Assembly: GCF_019399895.1 (NCBI RefSeq) | Contig: NC_091871.1 | Location: forward strand, 5,237,001 to 5,301,000 | From: Cardiocondyla obscurior | Taxonomy: Eukaryota; Arthropoda; Insecta; Hymenoptera; Formicidae | Direction: 5' to 3' | Length of the DNA: 64,000 bases | Part shown: positions 1 to 13,769 of the stretch, one piece after another | Position numbering within the stretch: position 1 is the first letter of the stretch | How the letters are laid out: every line of letters begins with the position of its first letter | Position numbers and translations under genes: made by a program | The notes under the pieces: generated by a model | Told to the model about the DNA's origin: nothing | What the model saw: the letters and a program-made list of their open reading frames with translations, nothing else | Database searches by the model: none

Positions 1-3000
1 TCGCGGCGGGAAGCGCGAAAACGTTATCGCCCCGCGGAGCACATGTCGCGAGGCAGATGCAACAAAAGAGGTCGTCGACATCCGCGGCGGAAGCAGAGAG
101 ACGGGAACTTCGTTGTCGCGATTGGACTAATTCGCGCAAACCGACGGCGATCGATCCGCCGGAAGACAAATTATACCGTAGCTTCTCGAAAACAACGGTA
201 ACAAACGCGGGACGACCCCGACCGTGGGTCAGCTTGTTCACAATCACGTCCCGGCGTCACTTTAATCTATAGAATAATAATATGGGAGTATAAAGATGTA
301 ATTGTAATTTAAAAATACCTGCGCGATATTTTAATTACGTAAATTATAAGAGTTAATTACGCTTTATTTATACCACAACGATAAGGTTTTGATAACGTAA
401 AAGAAAAAAAAAAGAAAAAAAAAACGTAATAAATGCATGTTATCCACTCAAATTAAATAAGGCGAAATTGATAGATAAGTTTTCTCTGCTTAACATAGAC
501 CGCACTGGGATGTTTAAATAGTAGCTTTAGCCGGAAACATGCATGAATCTTTCCATCGAATATCGGATTTAGATGTCGAAGTCCAATTTAGAGATCTGCG
601 TTTTGGTATTTAACGAACTATCGCGAAATTGTCGCCGCGGCTCGGCAAAACCGATCGAACGCAGTTTATTCTGAGAATGGCATTAATCCAACGGTGAAAC
701 ATTGTAAGCGACGATTTGCATAGTCCAGATAAAATATGACCGCAACCGGCGTGTCTATTTTAACGGTGGCTAAATTATGCCGGGTTCCTAAATGTCTCGC
801 TGGCTTGGTTAATAAAGAAACGCAGATCCACGGTGACGATTGATCGATCCCTAGCCTTCGGGCTCGCCAAATGCAGATCTCGATTTGATCGCGCGCGGTA
901 CTCTTCTTTCATATCTCTTAATTAACAATTAGAAATTCACGTTTTTTTAAATTTTTATTATTATTTTGTATATTTTAATTTTTTTGAAACGTGAAGTTAA
1001 TAATTTTAAAACTGCGAGAAGCGAAAAATCGCGTCAATTTGACTTTCACCGACAAGGGAAAAAAAAAGAAAAAAAAAGTTTTATCTTCCAAATCGCGGCG
1101 CGCCAATTTGCGACGAATGGAAATCGCGAGCGGAACCACAGCGTAATTTCGCGTCAGCTCTAATCGCGATTACGTCACGCGCATGACGCGCGAGGAGTTA
1201 GCTAGCGCGATCGGGCACGGTGCCTCGCGCCTCACGTCCAACAGACGAAGCGCGGCGGTTTTAATGTGCCGTCGTTTCGCAAGCGGAAAGATCGGCGCGT
1301 CACGGCTTAACCTTACCCATTAACATATCGGGACCGACCCGCGAGTCCCCGCACGTCGAAAGGACGCGAGTTTCTCGCCTCGTTTCGAGGTCTTTCGTGG
1401 CAGCACGCGCTGCCCACGTCGCCGCAGAAATGTCGACGTTCTTCGATCCGCATAAATCTATCTGACAACAGCATAAAAATACCGGCGCTCAACGTTAACT
1501 TGAAAATCTCCCCGTGCAAATTAAAATAAATAAAGTAAAAAGAATCCGATTGTCTCTTTTAATAGAGATAAATTAAAATTGCAATATTAAATATGCTGCA
1601 CGGCAAATAAACGCAAATAAATGCGTAAAAATTGCGGGGCATATTAAAAACAATTTGAGAGAATTAAGGATAGAGTCGCAGTGATTTTACACACGTTTTA
1701 CTACACGAAGTGAAAGAGGGAATAAGCGAAGGGGTGCAATGTGTAACACTGTTTCAACACGGCATCCGATTCTCGGCCTGTATTTATGTTCAGTGCGAGA
1801 TGTATGCATAGTCGAATTTAGGGGAGGATTGCGGGACTCGAGAAGTGTGCCAGTGAATAAACGGTATATAAGAAGAAAATTTACGTCCCCCTTTCTTTTT
1901 TTTTTCCTTTTTTTTTACGGACTTAAACTCCCTCAAAATCTCTCGGAGAGTTAAATCCACCCCGCGAATTTATACGAGACAAATCACATTTAACGTTTCG
2001 CATTAAACGGACTACGTGTCATTTCGACGAGTTTAAAGCCGCCCTCGCGCTTCTGATAATTTTTTTTTCCCCGCAACGTGTGAGATATTTATCTTTCCGC
2101 TTACACAGACATTAATTGCAAATCGACCGTTTGACTTTTTCCCATTACGGAGCGGAAGCAGCCCGCGCGTGCGTCGGATGAGACAGTTTCAATTCAAAAC
2201 AACATCGTCTGCTACATATTCGTGCAAAAGGCAACCTGTATCCCGTTCTACTACGTAAAAATGAGACCACCACCGGTACCTACAAATAACTTTAATTTAA
2301 TTATGTAGAAAATAATCGAAAGACATAATTTGTTAAATTAATTCATGACCAAATGTTTTTATATGTTGCTACAGTAGCAAATTAAAAGTTACGAATCATA
2401 TTTGTTACTACTACAATGTTATTTGCTGTCACTATAGTTACAAATGAAATTTGTTGCAAGTACTTGTGTTTTATTATAGTAACATAAAGTATTTTTCTCA
2501 GTATATGCAGCATGTTTTGTGCAGCCGGTTCATTCCTCCGTGCATATTGACGAAAAAAAAAACGAAATGCTACAAACCTAAGAGATTATTAGAGAATAAT
2601 CGTGCACGAAAATTTGGGTAGGTCCAAAACTGATTTACGGACCATGAATAATTAAAAAGAAGAAATATTTTGTTCTCGGAACGAGGAAATAACAGGAAAA
2701 ATGTGCAAAATGTCACGATCGTCGACCAGTCGATGTTTCGGTGATTGGTATGAAAATTATTTGGCGTGCCTAAAAGATAAAATGACTTGTTAAAGTGCGG
2801 GACATGCGCCTCGGTTTTATCGGCGTATCTCGTTATCGCAAACGTTATCGCATAGTTAAATCTCCTCGTGGCGCGCGATACTTGGGGGATGCCCGCGATA
2901 CGATTCATACGGACGATTTGTATTATACGTCATCTTCCGGGATGCACCCTGGTGGCCTCATTATCTTCTTTACCGGCACAATAGGATCGAGCCTGTCAAA

Positions 3001-3040
3001 ACGGATAGATGCGTCAGGCGTTCTCAAGAGTAACTCGTGA
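1..3040. other. Non-coding stretch, no gene seen
   Basis: Mixed-composition DNA with CpG-rich patches (about 1-250 and 1080-1480) alternating with AT-rich stretches. Short open frames exist on both strands, but none shows a recognisable domain, sustained coding-like codon use or a chain of phase-compatible exons. Around 2340-2490 several short motifs related to GTTACTA and TTTGTTGC recur, giving a weakly repetitive patch. This may be intron or upstream sequence of a gene outside the window. Confidence 0.6.
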
Positions 3041-4310
3041 TAGTTACTTTGAGAAAAGTGAGCACCTAGCATTATTACTTCTCCCTCTCTCTCTCTCTCT
3101 CTTTCCCTTCGGTTACACATACAGGCACAGATCCGCTGCTCTCGTTCCCTGTACACATGCACACGTGCACACAGACGCACACGTGTCGTAGATAGGGTGG
3201 CAGAGAGCGGTGGCCATGGGTCGCGCGGCACAGCACACGACGCGGCACGGTGGCCAGAGAGCGAGTAGCAGCGTGGAAAGGGGCGCCGCGGGGGACGGCG
3301 GAGGGGCGAACGTCGACGCGGATAGTCGCGGCAAGAGGGAAGACGAGGGGCGAGAGAGAGAGAGATAAAGAGAAAGAGATAGGAGATGAAGAGAAAGAGA
3401 GAGAGAGAGTCGGGGGAGCAGCGGGTGGCAAGGGAGAAGGTAGAAACGCGGCAGTGGCGCGAGGGAGAGCCGGCGCGCGAGTATGGCGAAGGAGAGCGGC
3501 GACGGGGAAGTGGAGGCAAAGGGGGGACGAGCAGCGCCAGTGGGCGACTGCGGCCCGAGGGGGTACGTGGGGTGGAAAAGGACGCGAGGCACCGACGTGA
3601 AGGGGGGAAAGCGACGGGGGGAGAGACGTACCAGGGAGGACGGAGGTAATTTGAGCGTCACACGCCGAGCGAGCGGCAACGAACGAACGCCAGGCAACGT
3701 CTATGTGCTACATAAAGAGGGTTCCCCCCTGTGTCCCCCTTCGCTCTCGCGTTCGCGCTCGCGCTCGCGCCCTCGTCCCCCCCGGGTCCCCCGCCTTGCC
3801 GCCTGCCGCACCGCGCCACGCTGCACCACGCCGCGCCGCGCCACGTCCTCTCCCCTGCGTCCTCCCCCTTATGTATCCAACCCATCGCGAACCTACGATG
3901 CGACGCGACCCATGTACAACGCGTCCCAAAAGTCCCGCGTTGCCTGTCTACCTACCTACCTACCTACCTACCTACCTTCCTACCTGCCTGCCTGCCTGAC
4001 GCTTGCCTGCGTGCCTGCTCGCTTGCCTGTGTTCCTATCTGCCTCACCGGCTTGCCTTCGCTGCTCTGCTTGCCTGCGCCGAAGCCGCTTCGCTAGAGAG
4101 AATCGCTCTTTGCTGGAATACATAGGAGAATACGAGGAGAGACCACGGGCGCGTTGCTGGGCGAAGCACTAGCTGGGAAATAGCTTTAACCCGGGTTATC
4201 GAGGGAGAGAACCGTCGAGAGGGCGGCGAATGAGAGGGAGCGACGGGACCGAGGGGGATGCCGGAAGGCAAGGCGGCGGATGGAGCGCGCGCGCGCGCGC
4301 GGGGGAAGGG
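3041..4310. repeat. Low-complexity block: CT, GA, CTAC/CTGC and GC repeats
   Basis: A dense run of simple repeats. There is (CT)n at about 3082-3104, GA-rich sequence at 3347-3410, CGCTCG-type repeats at 3745-3775, a CTAC tetranucleotide tract grading into CTGC at 3948-3997, and alternating GC at 4285-4300. Open frames of up to 229 codons cross it on both strands, but they encode only low-complexity Arg/Ser/Pro/Leu-rich sequence, as expected when a repeat lacks stop triplets. I treat them as non-genic. Confidence 0.8.
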
Positions 4311-7300
4311 TGCGCTGCGAAATTTTTCAGGAGCCGCTAGGACGGACGCGACCGCTCGGTTACGACCAAGGTAGGCGGCAATCCTGGGTGTGGTTTTTGG
4401 CCGCGAAGGAATCCTAGAGAAGGACGGGAAAAAGGGACTGCTTAGGGTGCGAGACGGAGAGAAACGATCGTCCTTCCTCGAATGAGACCTCTTTCTTTCC
4501 CTTTTTTTTTTTTTTTTTTTTTTTTTTTACCTACTCTCCCGCTGGCTTTCCTCAAGGATACATTTTTCATGGCGCCAACTTTCCGAAGTTGCACCGAGTG
4601 CTCACGAAATTCGTACGCACCGATACGCGGGACGTGCACGCGTCAACTCCGCGACGCGCGGTCGCCGCTCACCTTCTTTTTTATTCCGTCTAAATATAAG
4701 CAGCCGGAAGTTACGCTGATGTCATACGATAAACCGTATTGACGTTCGCGAATAAGCGTTGCGCCGAGAGTAATTAACGACCTTTAAAAGCGCGGATGCG
4801 CCGCATCGGTTTCAATATATTTGCATTGAATATCGAACGGCAGCCGCTCGCTGACCGTCGTCTTTCTTTCCGCGGCGGCGATGCTGCGGCTCAATTAAGC
4901 TTTCGCGTGCGCGCTCATAAACGTAAGTAGCGCGAAGCTTGCTAATTAGCGTGTGATTAATGACGCGGGCCGCGGGGATAAATCGTAGTTTAATACGAGA
5001 AGATTCTCTCCCGCGGTCTCTCTTTCTCTCTCTCTATCTCACTTTCCTTCTCGCTCGTCTCTGACTGCCCGGCGACAGTATGAGAGAAGTCCGACACGAA
5101 GCGCGGACTCTGACCGTCGTTACACGATCGCTCAGAAAATACGAGGAAACGTATCGTCGAGGGCGAACTTATAACGCGAAGTTCGATTCGTGAATTCCGA
5201 GCCGTTGGAGCGCGACAGGTCACTATATCGAGAGATCGTTATCAGCCTTAATGATCTCACAAGCTACCCGACGCACGTCCGTGTTTTTCTTGCCCGTGCC
5301 GCCACTGTTTTTTTTTTCTTTTCTTTTTTTTTTCTTTTTTTTCCCCTTATTTCTGACATTTTCTTTTTTTTTTTTTCTGAACATAATGAAAGAACGCATT
5401 GTATGTCTTTTCGTTTTTGTTATGGAAATTCGTTAACCAATTGTCAGGCTCAGGTAGAAGGTTTAAGTGTCTTTAAGTTTCGCCGTTGCATTTTTCTCGG
5501 TGCAAAGATTAGATTTCTATTTATAATTTTCTTGAAAACAATTGTGTTAAAAAGCAACCGAGAAAAAAAGAAAAAACTATTGCCTTCTTTTCAATTCGGA
5601 ATTTTCCTGCGCTAGATATTCGTTTAATTTTAATCAATCTTTATTGTAAAAAAACTTTTTTCATTTTATTTTCTTTCAAATTTATTTTTAAAGCTCTGCG
5701 GTATCCTTTAAGTCTAGAGCGCGCAAATTTCGGACACGCTGCAAATGCAGGGTCTCTCATTTATGTATTTTTAAGAATAGACTGCAGTGATCTGTATCTT
5801 TTTCTTCTGCGGATTTTTTTTTAATTAATGCAAAAAGGAATCGATATACGTAATAGGGTTACTTTGACGTACAACGCGCTACTGTTACGTAAAGCCAGGA
5901 GGTAAACAATCTATAATAAGACGCGTTTAACATTAAATGACATGATTGGGACGGGATCTTTTCCAAATAGCGAAAAAGTGAACAACGGCAGGCTGAATGG
6001 GCGAAAAGTGACACGAAACACCTGAGTTGAGCAACACCCATGGGAAGCACCTTTAAAAATGGAGACTAATCTTTCACAAGTTTAAAAGGAATGAGAAAAG
6101 TAATCTGTGTGCAACGGTACGCGAAACGTGAAACACGAGCGGCACATGTGAACGCCGAGATCACCCTGACAAGAGCGTCGCGCAACGGGGAGGTAAATTG
6201 TTAAACCAAAAAAAAAAGAAGAAAAAAAAAACGAAGTTTAACAAATCGCGGAATGAACAACGACCCGAGCAGGCCTCGAACGACAGGCTCAAGTACGCCG
6301 GAGACGCATCGAGAAAAAAAGAAAAAGTTGAAGACAATCGCCGAGGACAGTGAGCGGTATCGCGATGATTTGAAAAAGGGCGTTGTGCACCGGTGTCTCG
6401 AAAGCGACTGAAATTGCCGGCTAGATCAGCCGGGATCAGCAAGCGAAAACTCTTCGAAATTGTGGAAAAAGACTAGGCGCTCATTGGTCTTCTCGCGATC
6501 GCGAAAAAACAACCTGACGTGTTCGTATCGGGCGATCGAAGAAATTTCCACGCTTCCTTGGTCGTTCGAACAAATCTACGTGTATACACCAACATAATCG
6601 TTTCCAGCGTCAAACCTCCTTCTTTCGCGTGCGAGATTTCGGGAACGAATCGCGCTGATTGAAATAAATCATAATTAAGTCCATTATTGGAAAACCCATT
6701 TCTTCCGCGCAAACATCGCCCTAACAAAATAATTAATACGGCTAGACCTGCAATTTTATTCCTTCGATATCGGCTGCTTACTTTAAGGCATTCCTCGGAG
6801 CATATAAGCTTATCGCTACCCGTCGAGCTCGCGCCGAAAATCCGGATTCGTCGCGGGTGTCGATCATAATGGGCACGGAGACGATGATAATGGGCGCGCG
6901 CATCGTCGTCTTTCGGAAGTCCCTGCCGTTCGAAGGTTCTACCGCCGCCGTGTACGCGAGATACGTGTATCGGGTCGGTATTGGGGCGGAACGAAGAGGG
7001 TAACGTACACACGCAAATGCACGCGGACGTGCACGCAAGATACACAGGCGAAGCGCGCCCATATATTTGCGATGGGATGTGACGATAAACATGACGTTTG
7101 AAAAGTTTTCTGTTGGCGTTGTCCGAGAAAGAATTATTTCTCCCTCAACGAGGAGCAAAAAGTGAAAAAAATCGATTGGAATTAATAAATGATACAATCA
7201 AATATTATTTTCTTTTAGTTTTCACGTTAATACGTCATATTAGAATTTATTTGAAAGTGTAATGTTACAAATTAATTACAAGATCGTGATATTTCGGAGT

Positions 7301-7899
7301 TGTAATTAAGAATCACCACGATATTCCCTATCATGCAATCATACGCAACGGCATTCGCGGCAGCCGGCGAAAGAGTTATCCCCGTATCTGCGAGAAAGAG
7401 AGAAGAGAGAATACTCCACCGTGAGTTGTCGATGATGCCTTCCCTGGTCCCACGCACACGACGCACGCTCGTGTAAAAAGAATCAATCGTGCAGATAATC
7501 TGGCCATGAAAGTTTCGAAGAAGTTTCCACGATTTCAACGAGTTGCAGTTGAAAAGCTCATGAATGAACGGTACGGCGAGTTTCTACTACACTCGAAACA
7601 ACGTGTATACACCGAGAGCCCATTTCTTAGTGGATGAGTCCTCCCCCGCTGCCTTCTCTCTCCCGCTCACGATCTCTCTTTCTCCCGCTCGCATTCTGAA
7701 ACTTCTAAGTAGTAAAGTTGCGGCGGTAACGGCGCGAATACGCGTAGCAAAACGCAGACGACAGAAAATTAAAACGGTTGCTGTGCTACACGCGCGCGCG
7801 TACGTAAGTACGTACGTGCGTGCTTGCGCGTGTCGCGTATCTTTCGTTCGCCTCTCGGTCGTGTATTTTTCACGCGAGCTCGCGTGGCAAAAAAGGGAA
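4311..7899. other. Non-coding stretch, no gene seen
   Basis: CpG-containing DNA with several homopolymers, notably 27 consecutive T at 4502-4528 and T-rich runs at about 5308-5375. Nothing on either strand shows a known domain or a credible exon chain. The 190-codon minus frame at 6473-7045 has no recognisable domain. Confidence 0.6.
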
Positions 7900-9300
7900 A
7901 AAGAAGCTCGCGAGATAAATTGATATCGGGCTCCGCGGAGGAAAGCTCGCGGTATCTCGCGTATTTCTCACGAAAGACGGGTACGTGAGTCCAACGAAGA
8001 TGAAGAGTTCGCGTGACGTCGACGATGACGGCGGCGGCGACGGCGACGGCGGCGGCGGCGGTGGCGAAGAAGAAGACGAAGTTGACGACGAAGACGACGC
8101 CGACGTAGCAAGGACGAATCGCGAACGTCGGTATTCGAGGCGCGGCACAAAGAGGATAGGAGAAGGTTGATGGAAAGGTCGAGCGGGGCAGACGAGAAGC
8201 GGGCGGACCGGGGGGAGAAGGGAGAAGACGAGGGGGACCCACCCGGGGGTCGAGTAGGAGGGTCGCGCGATTAATTCGCAGAACGGCGAAGGATATTCCC
8301 GCGGCTGGCCCCATATAAGCCCCCCTGACCTCTCCGCGTCCCGTGCCGTCACCGCCGCCACTATCGCCGCCGCCCCCGCGTCTCTCGTTTCGCCTCGCTT
8401 CACCGCCGCCGCCGCGGCTCGTCGTTCTCCTCGCCCGCCTTCTCCCCCGGGCGCGCCACCGTTTCTCTTCTCATCTCCACCGGTGTCCGCGGCATTAGGC
8501 GTCGATCTACCGAGATACGGAGATCGAGCCGGCGAGAGCGGCGGTGGTGCGCCTCTGGCCTCGTCGATGCCAAGCACGTCTGCCTTTTGGGGCGCTCCCG
8601 AGCACATATGTAGATCCCCCGACGTGTACATACCCCCCTCTCCCTCATCGCGTATATACCTCGCTCCAACACACACGTGCATTTATATATGTGCACCGCG
8701 GGAGCATCCGTGGGTACATATATACCGCGAAATATCTATATACTTCTCTCGCACGCGGCAGTGTACGTTTTCAACGTCCGCGAACGCGCGCACATACGCG
8801 CGGCTCGGACGACGTGGCGCGCGGTATACCTAACGTATATCCCCTGCCCTCCCCCGCTCGCTCCCGGCCCGCTTCGCGAGAGGTATATAACGTAGGTGTA
8901 TGTACCGGCAGGCAGCCGTGGCGTGGTATGCTATGTACGCGGTGTCGGGGGCGCGGAGCGCTGCCGCGCGGTTATATACGGACGGATCACACGACGGTCG
9001 GTCGGTCGCCGCGTACATAGCGTTGGTCCCATGTAAAGGGCGGTAGGACCGCGGCCGTTCTGTCTCTCTTCTCTTCCCCGATCTCTACGTCTTTCTCTCT
9101 CTCTCGCCGCCATTCCCCGATACTCTCGTCCCCGTTCTCCGCGTCTCTTCTCCCTCGGCACGGTTCCTCCCTCCCTCCCTCTCTCTCCCTTGGTCGCTCT
9201 CCCTCATCAGCGCGGCTCCCGCGAACCGGGGTCACTTATGTATATAGGGCCGACCCGACTCCACGGTCTCTCTACCTACTCGCCTCGCGAACTCGCCTGC
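7900..9300. promoter_or_regulatory. Very CpG-rich island with trinucleotide repeats and TATA-like motifs
   Basis: The block is strongly GC- and CpG-rich. It has GGC/GAC/GAA-type trinucleotide repeats at 8019-8104 and pyrimidine tracts at about 9060-9220. TATA-like words (CATATAAG near 8312, TATATA near 8747, GTATATAA near 8883, TATATAGG near 9241) are spread through it. The open frames here (270 codons on the minus strand at 7870-8682) are low complexity. A promoter-type CpG island for a long flanking gene is possible, but no first exon could be tied to it. The regulatory role is inference from composition. Confidence 0.3.
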
Positions 9301-12300
9301 AGACCAGATCCATAGTTAATTACCGGCCTAATCTCTATTCGCGATTGCCCGAAACCGCTCGTAAATCCCTATCGGTGTGTGCGTGCAAAGCGCCATCGCG
9401 AACGCGGCTCTCTCTCTCTCTGGTTTCTCGCGTTCCGTCTCTCTCTCTTACTCTCTTCCTCGCTCTCTCCCTCTCGCTCCGTTTCACCGTCTCCGCTTCC
9501 GTCTCTTTCTCTTTTGCTCATCGCGGACGTGTTTCGTACTGGCACACACGTACGCTAAAACGCGGCGTGTATGTGTCCGTGTACGTATGTATGTGTGCGC
9601 GCAGGAACCGGCGATTGTGGAACACGACGGAGGAACGTATACCGCAGGATCGATCTCCGCGATCGATCGCCGCGATATATACCGTTAAAGGGGAGAGTGA
9701 GAGAGATAGAGAGAAAGGTGCAGATAGAGGGAGGGAGAAAGGATCGCCGAGATCGCCGAGTTCCTGGCCCGAGACCCGCGTCGCTTCCGGTCACGAGGAG
9801 AGAATCGCGGCGTTCAGCGAGGAAGCGCCCCGTGGGCATCTCTATCTTTCTTCGGCCGTTTCCTCCGCTGGCACCGAGCGATACCGCGCCAAACCCGCCG
9901 CGTCGCTCTTGGCCGACGAGCGCGAACGGCGGCGTTCGATTCTTTCGTGCTGTTCGCGCGCGAGAGCGCTACGGAACGAAGAAGAAGTAACGATCGCGAA
10001 AGCTTCGTTCAAACGGGTTTCGAAGTCGTCCGACTCTCGTTGAGAAATAACGATGGAATCCCGTGGCCCGAAAAAGAAAAGAAAATGAAAAAAAAAAAGG
10101 AAAAAGAAAAGAAAACCGCGCGGCTCTTTCGTCCTCTCGAGGGTATCCAAAGACAGAAATCATTGGGCATCGCGACGCGTGCATCGAATGTGCAAAGAAT
10201 TATTTTCAAGCCCGGCAACTATAATTGACGTCGATGGTTTGCAAATGGCGGGATATTGAGAAGATCGGAAGCCGCGGGTCGAAATTGGATCGCGAGAAAA
10301 GGCGCTTTAACGAGAGAAGGGTTCGATTCGACGTGTCTCGCCTTCGCACGCCCTGCGAGCACGTATCTCTTTATCTCTTTTTATCGAGGATAATGTTAAA
10401 TACATTTCACGTGCGTATGAGCACCAGAATATGAAGCCCATTACAGGAGGTGTGTATAAGACACGATCGTGCCACGTTACCGTCATGCCTAATAAACTAC
10501 TAGCCGGCAGTTACTGCTTTACGTCATCGTCATGCAGTTGTGCCTGCTCTCCGCGAATCCTCCGAAATTTCGGTCGAGTTTCACGCGGTTCCCATGCACA
10601 CTCTCCCCGATTTGTCTTTTCACACTTTATTTCTTTACGTGCGCGAACGCGTTTCAAACTTTTATCAAACACGGCCGAACCGTCCCTCGGATTTCAGCGG
10701 CACGTAAGAAGAAATTAAAGCGAGCAATTAACGTGGGTTTAACGAGGTTCAGTTTCACCGTAATATTTCGCGTATTCGCGCGAAATGTCTGATTAACACG
10801 GATCCTTGCAGGCGGCCGACGATTGCGGATTAATGAGGGAGAGATACGGAAATGTGAGGGAAAGACGGCGCGGTTTTTGCGACGTGCCAGCCCAGTTCCT
10901 GGACGCGCGACAGATGGTGCAATTCGTATAAGCTGCTGCTATGCGCGCGTATCCTGTGCACGCACATCGCCACGGGTTACCGACTAAATTACATTCTACG
11001 CGTCTAACACCGTCGCGTGCGCGCACCGCGTAACTTCGTCGCCGTGGCGCAACTTGGAAGTGGCGGGCGTATAAGCGCGGCATACAAATTATCGGCCCCG
11101 ATAAGGCGCGTGTCATCAAAGCGACGACTTCGCTCTCGTACGATAACGCCGCGGCGCGGAAGATCCGGTGGCCCTGCTCCAGCATCAAACGGATCTCGGA
11201 TCCGTCGCGAGATAAAAGGTCGCAATATCTCGTCGTATAGCCCGCGCGCGCGCTTCCGCCCAGCTCAAAATCGGCTTTTTGCTACTTCATAACCAGTTTA
11301 ATTACACGCAATCTTCCGCAAAGGTATTAAAATATCGGGGGGTGATTAGACGGTAAGATGAAATTCTCGTGCTTGAATTTATTTTCCCGGGGCGGCAGCG
11401 GTTAAAAATAAACGAGAGAGACCGTAGGAACGGGGCAGGGCGAAACGTTGCGACGAGCATCGCGCGCGCCGGCAGGAGAAAGGTTGCTCGCCGCCGTGGA
11501 ATTTCCCTCATTGAGATTTTTGTATCTCACCGGCGCGTGATCGGCACCTCAATCGATAGCGGATCGCGGTCATGATTAAAGGGGGATCTCGCGGTTCTGG
11601 GGTGTTGGCGACCAATTAGAACCGAGCCAACCGAGCGGAAGACTCGGTCGTGACTGACTACACGGTCGAGGCCTTCGCAGAGGCGCCTCCGCTCGCTTCT
11701 TCTTCGTTGTCTTCGTTTATACGGACGCGCCGTGGTCGCGCTCGGTTTCGTAGTCGCTTCGCGAATCAGGAAGGCGCGCACCGTGGCGCAAAAACAGGCG
11801 TTACACATCGAGGATTTTAAGCGTTTCGCACGGCTCTGCGGCGAGCGAACGCCCCGATCGTCCGCAGATTACCGGGTCGCGCGCGCGAGAGAGATCGTCA
11901 GATTAAAGGCTAGATTTAACACGCCAAGAAGCGCGGCCTGGCTCGGTGAATTTAATTGCCGAAATAATGCTGAAATTCTAGCGTTTCTCGAGGTGATCGC
12001 GATCGTGCTCGCGAATTTTTAATTTGCGAGCGAGCCTCGGGAATCTCGCTCGGGTGCGGAATGTCGCCGTGCCACAATTTCATGGCGAAAATCGCGTAGC
12101 GCCCCCCCTCAAGCCAGATATTGCCGGGTTGGGAGTCCGAGGAAGACAGGAGAAAAAAAAAAAAAAAAACAGAAAGGGTAACCATAATACGTTTCGCGCG
12201 AGGCGAGTCGGCGGACCTAACTATCGACTAGGTGGGATGGAAAAAACGAAGAGCGAGCGAGACGGAGAAAGTTTCATTAGGGCCGATTTCGTTTCAGCCA

Positions 12301-13288
12301 CCCTAAGCCGAGGGGCGTTCGGGAGCACGTCCGTCCATTCGTCCGCGCCGGGTTTCCAGCTGGGTCTCTCCCCTTGTTCGTTCGCGCTTCGGCGTCGTTC
12401 TTTCTCTCGGTCGTCGCACCGTCGCGAACGTTTCTAGGCGCGCGGCGGCGGCGATTTACGCGGCCATGGGAAACGCGCGACGGACGGATGATCGGGGCAA
12501 CGCCTTTCGCCGATCGGCGCCGGCCGTGCCCGGGGCTGCCGGCTTTCCTACGCCCGTGTCGCCCGTTCTCGTGCTGGAAATGCCCGAAGCGGATACGTAT
12601 AGAATCGCCCGGCCATCGCGTTGGAAAAAGCGTCGCAACACCGCTAAAGAAAAAAAAAAAATTACGAGCAATTTGTTTATTTCAAGAACTTAATTTTAAC
12701 CACAGCGACTAAATTTAGCTGCACGTAGCTAAGAATAAGTCGATGTAAACATAATGTAGACACCACGGAGACAAATCGTCGGAGGGAGCTATTAGTCATA
12801 CGATTATATCACGCTTACGATCTCCGGGCAGTCTTCCGTTTTTCTCAAATAAATTCCGATGTCGTCACGCGGAAAAGGCGAATTTTAACAAACAGCGATA
12901 AGCGATCGCGTTATCAACTGACCTTTGTGCACACTAGAAGTATTGTCGATAACGATTTATAGGAGATTCCGATAACTGTTTGACGACGCAATATGCGAGA
13001 ATAGTGCACCGAAGTTAACGTTTCAGACGCCAAACGGGGCAACGTAAAAATTAAGGAAAAAGCAAATACTGAAGTTATAACAAAACGAGCTTTGTCTTTG
13101 TTAATATCTCCGATACTCAAGTGATTTCGCAAAGCTTGTGCACTTAAGAGAACGCGGGACTTTGTCTTTATCGCGAGAAAGTGTTAGAAGCCAGAGTTAT
13201 CTGCACCGTGTCGGTTTATTTAACCTCGCAGTCGTAATACGTGTAAATAGTATAAGGGACATTATCTTAATAATATGACAATACAGGG
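9301..13288. other. Non-coding stretch, no gene seen
   Basis: CpG-rich sequence with CT-rich tracts near 9405-9500 and several A/T homopolymers (10089-10115, 12151-12170, 12650-12661). The short frame starting ATGGGAAACGC at 12466 has a reasonable start context but codes for unrecognised, repeat-like sequence. I see no gene. Confidence 0.6.
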
Positions 13289-13769
13289 GTACGACAATCG
13301 TTTCTATGAAGCAAGCACGATATTCTACAAACAAATAAAAAAAAAAAAAAATTAAAAGTTCTAATAGCACTTTGCATAGTTCTACAGTTCCTGATTATAA
13401 TTAAAAACAGTTCCGCGTCTTTTGTATTAAAAAATAAAATTTAAAAAAATAACGTGCTAACTTCGCGAATCTAGCACGGCACTTTCTCCTCCAAAGTACT
13501 AAAAAAAAATTAGAATTATTTGGAATTCTTTGAAAAAATAATTATTTCCAATGCGTTTTAGTACTTTAGAAGGGAAAGTGCCGTGCTAGATTCGCGAAGT
13601 TAGCACGGTATTTTTTCAAATTTTATTTTTTAATACAAAAAAAGCGAAACACTTTTTAATTTTTATCAGGAACTATAGAACTATGCAAAGTGCTATTAGA
13701 ACTTTTAGTTTTTTTTTTATAATTGTAGAATGTCGTGCCAGCTTCACAGACGCACGATAATCTCCGTAC
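13289..13769. repeat. Foldback element (long inverted repeat)
   Basis: Two arms are nearly complementary: the left at 13315 to about 13504, the right at about 13556-13738. A loop of about 50 bases separates them. The outer arm words are GCACGAYATTCTACAA reading inward from both ends. Complementarity continues more weakly outward through TGAAGC, ATCGT and GTACG blocks to about 13289 and 13769. Each arm also contains a small hairpin, CGTGCTA followed 12 bases later by TAGCACG. There is no open frame, so this fits a non-autonomous foldback or MITE-like element. I could not identify a target-site duplication, so the superfamily is open. Confidence 0.8.

Noticed and set aside
2923..4172. Several overlapping frames of 100-229 codons on both strands
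   Set aside because: They translate CT/GA/GC/CTAC repeats into Ser/Leu/Pro/Arg runs, with no domain and no splice structure.
7870..8682. 270-codon minus-strand frame
   Set aside because: It lies in a CpG island with trinucleotide repeats; its composition is Arg/Ser/Pro-rich and competing frames are open too.
10321..10345. GGTTCGATTC word resembling a tRNA T-loop
   Set aside because: No matching acceptor stem, D-arm or anticodon arm could be built around it.
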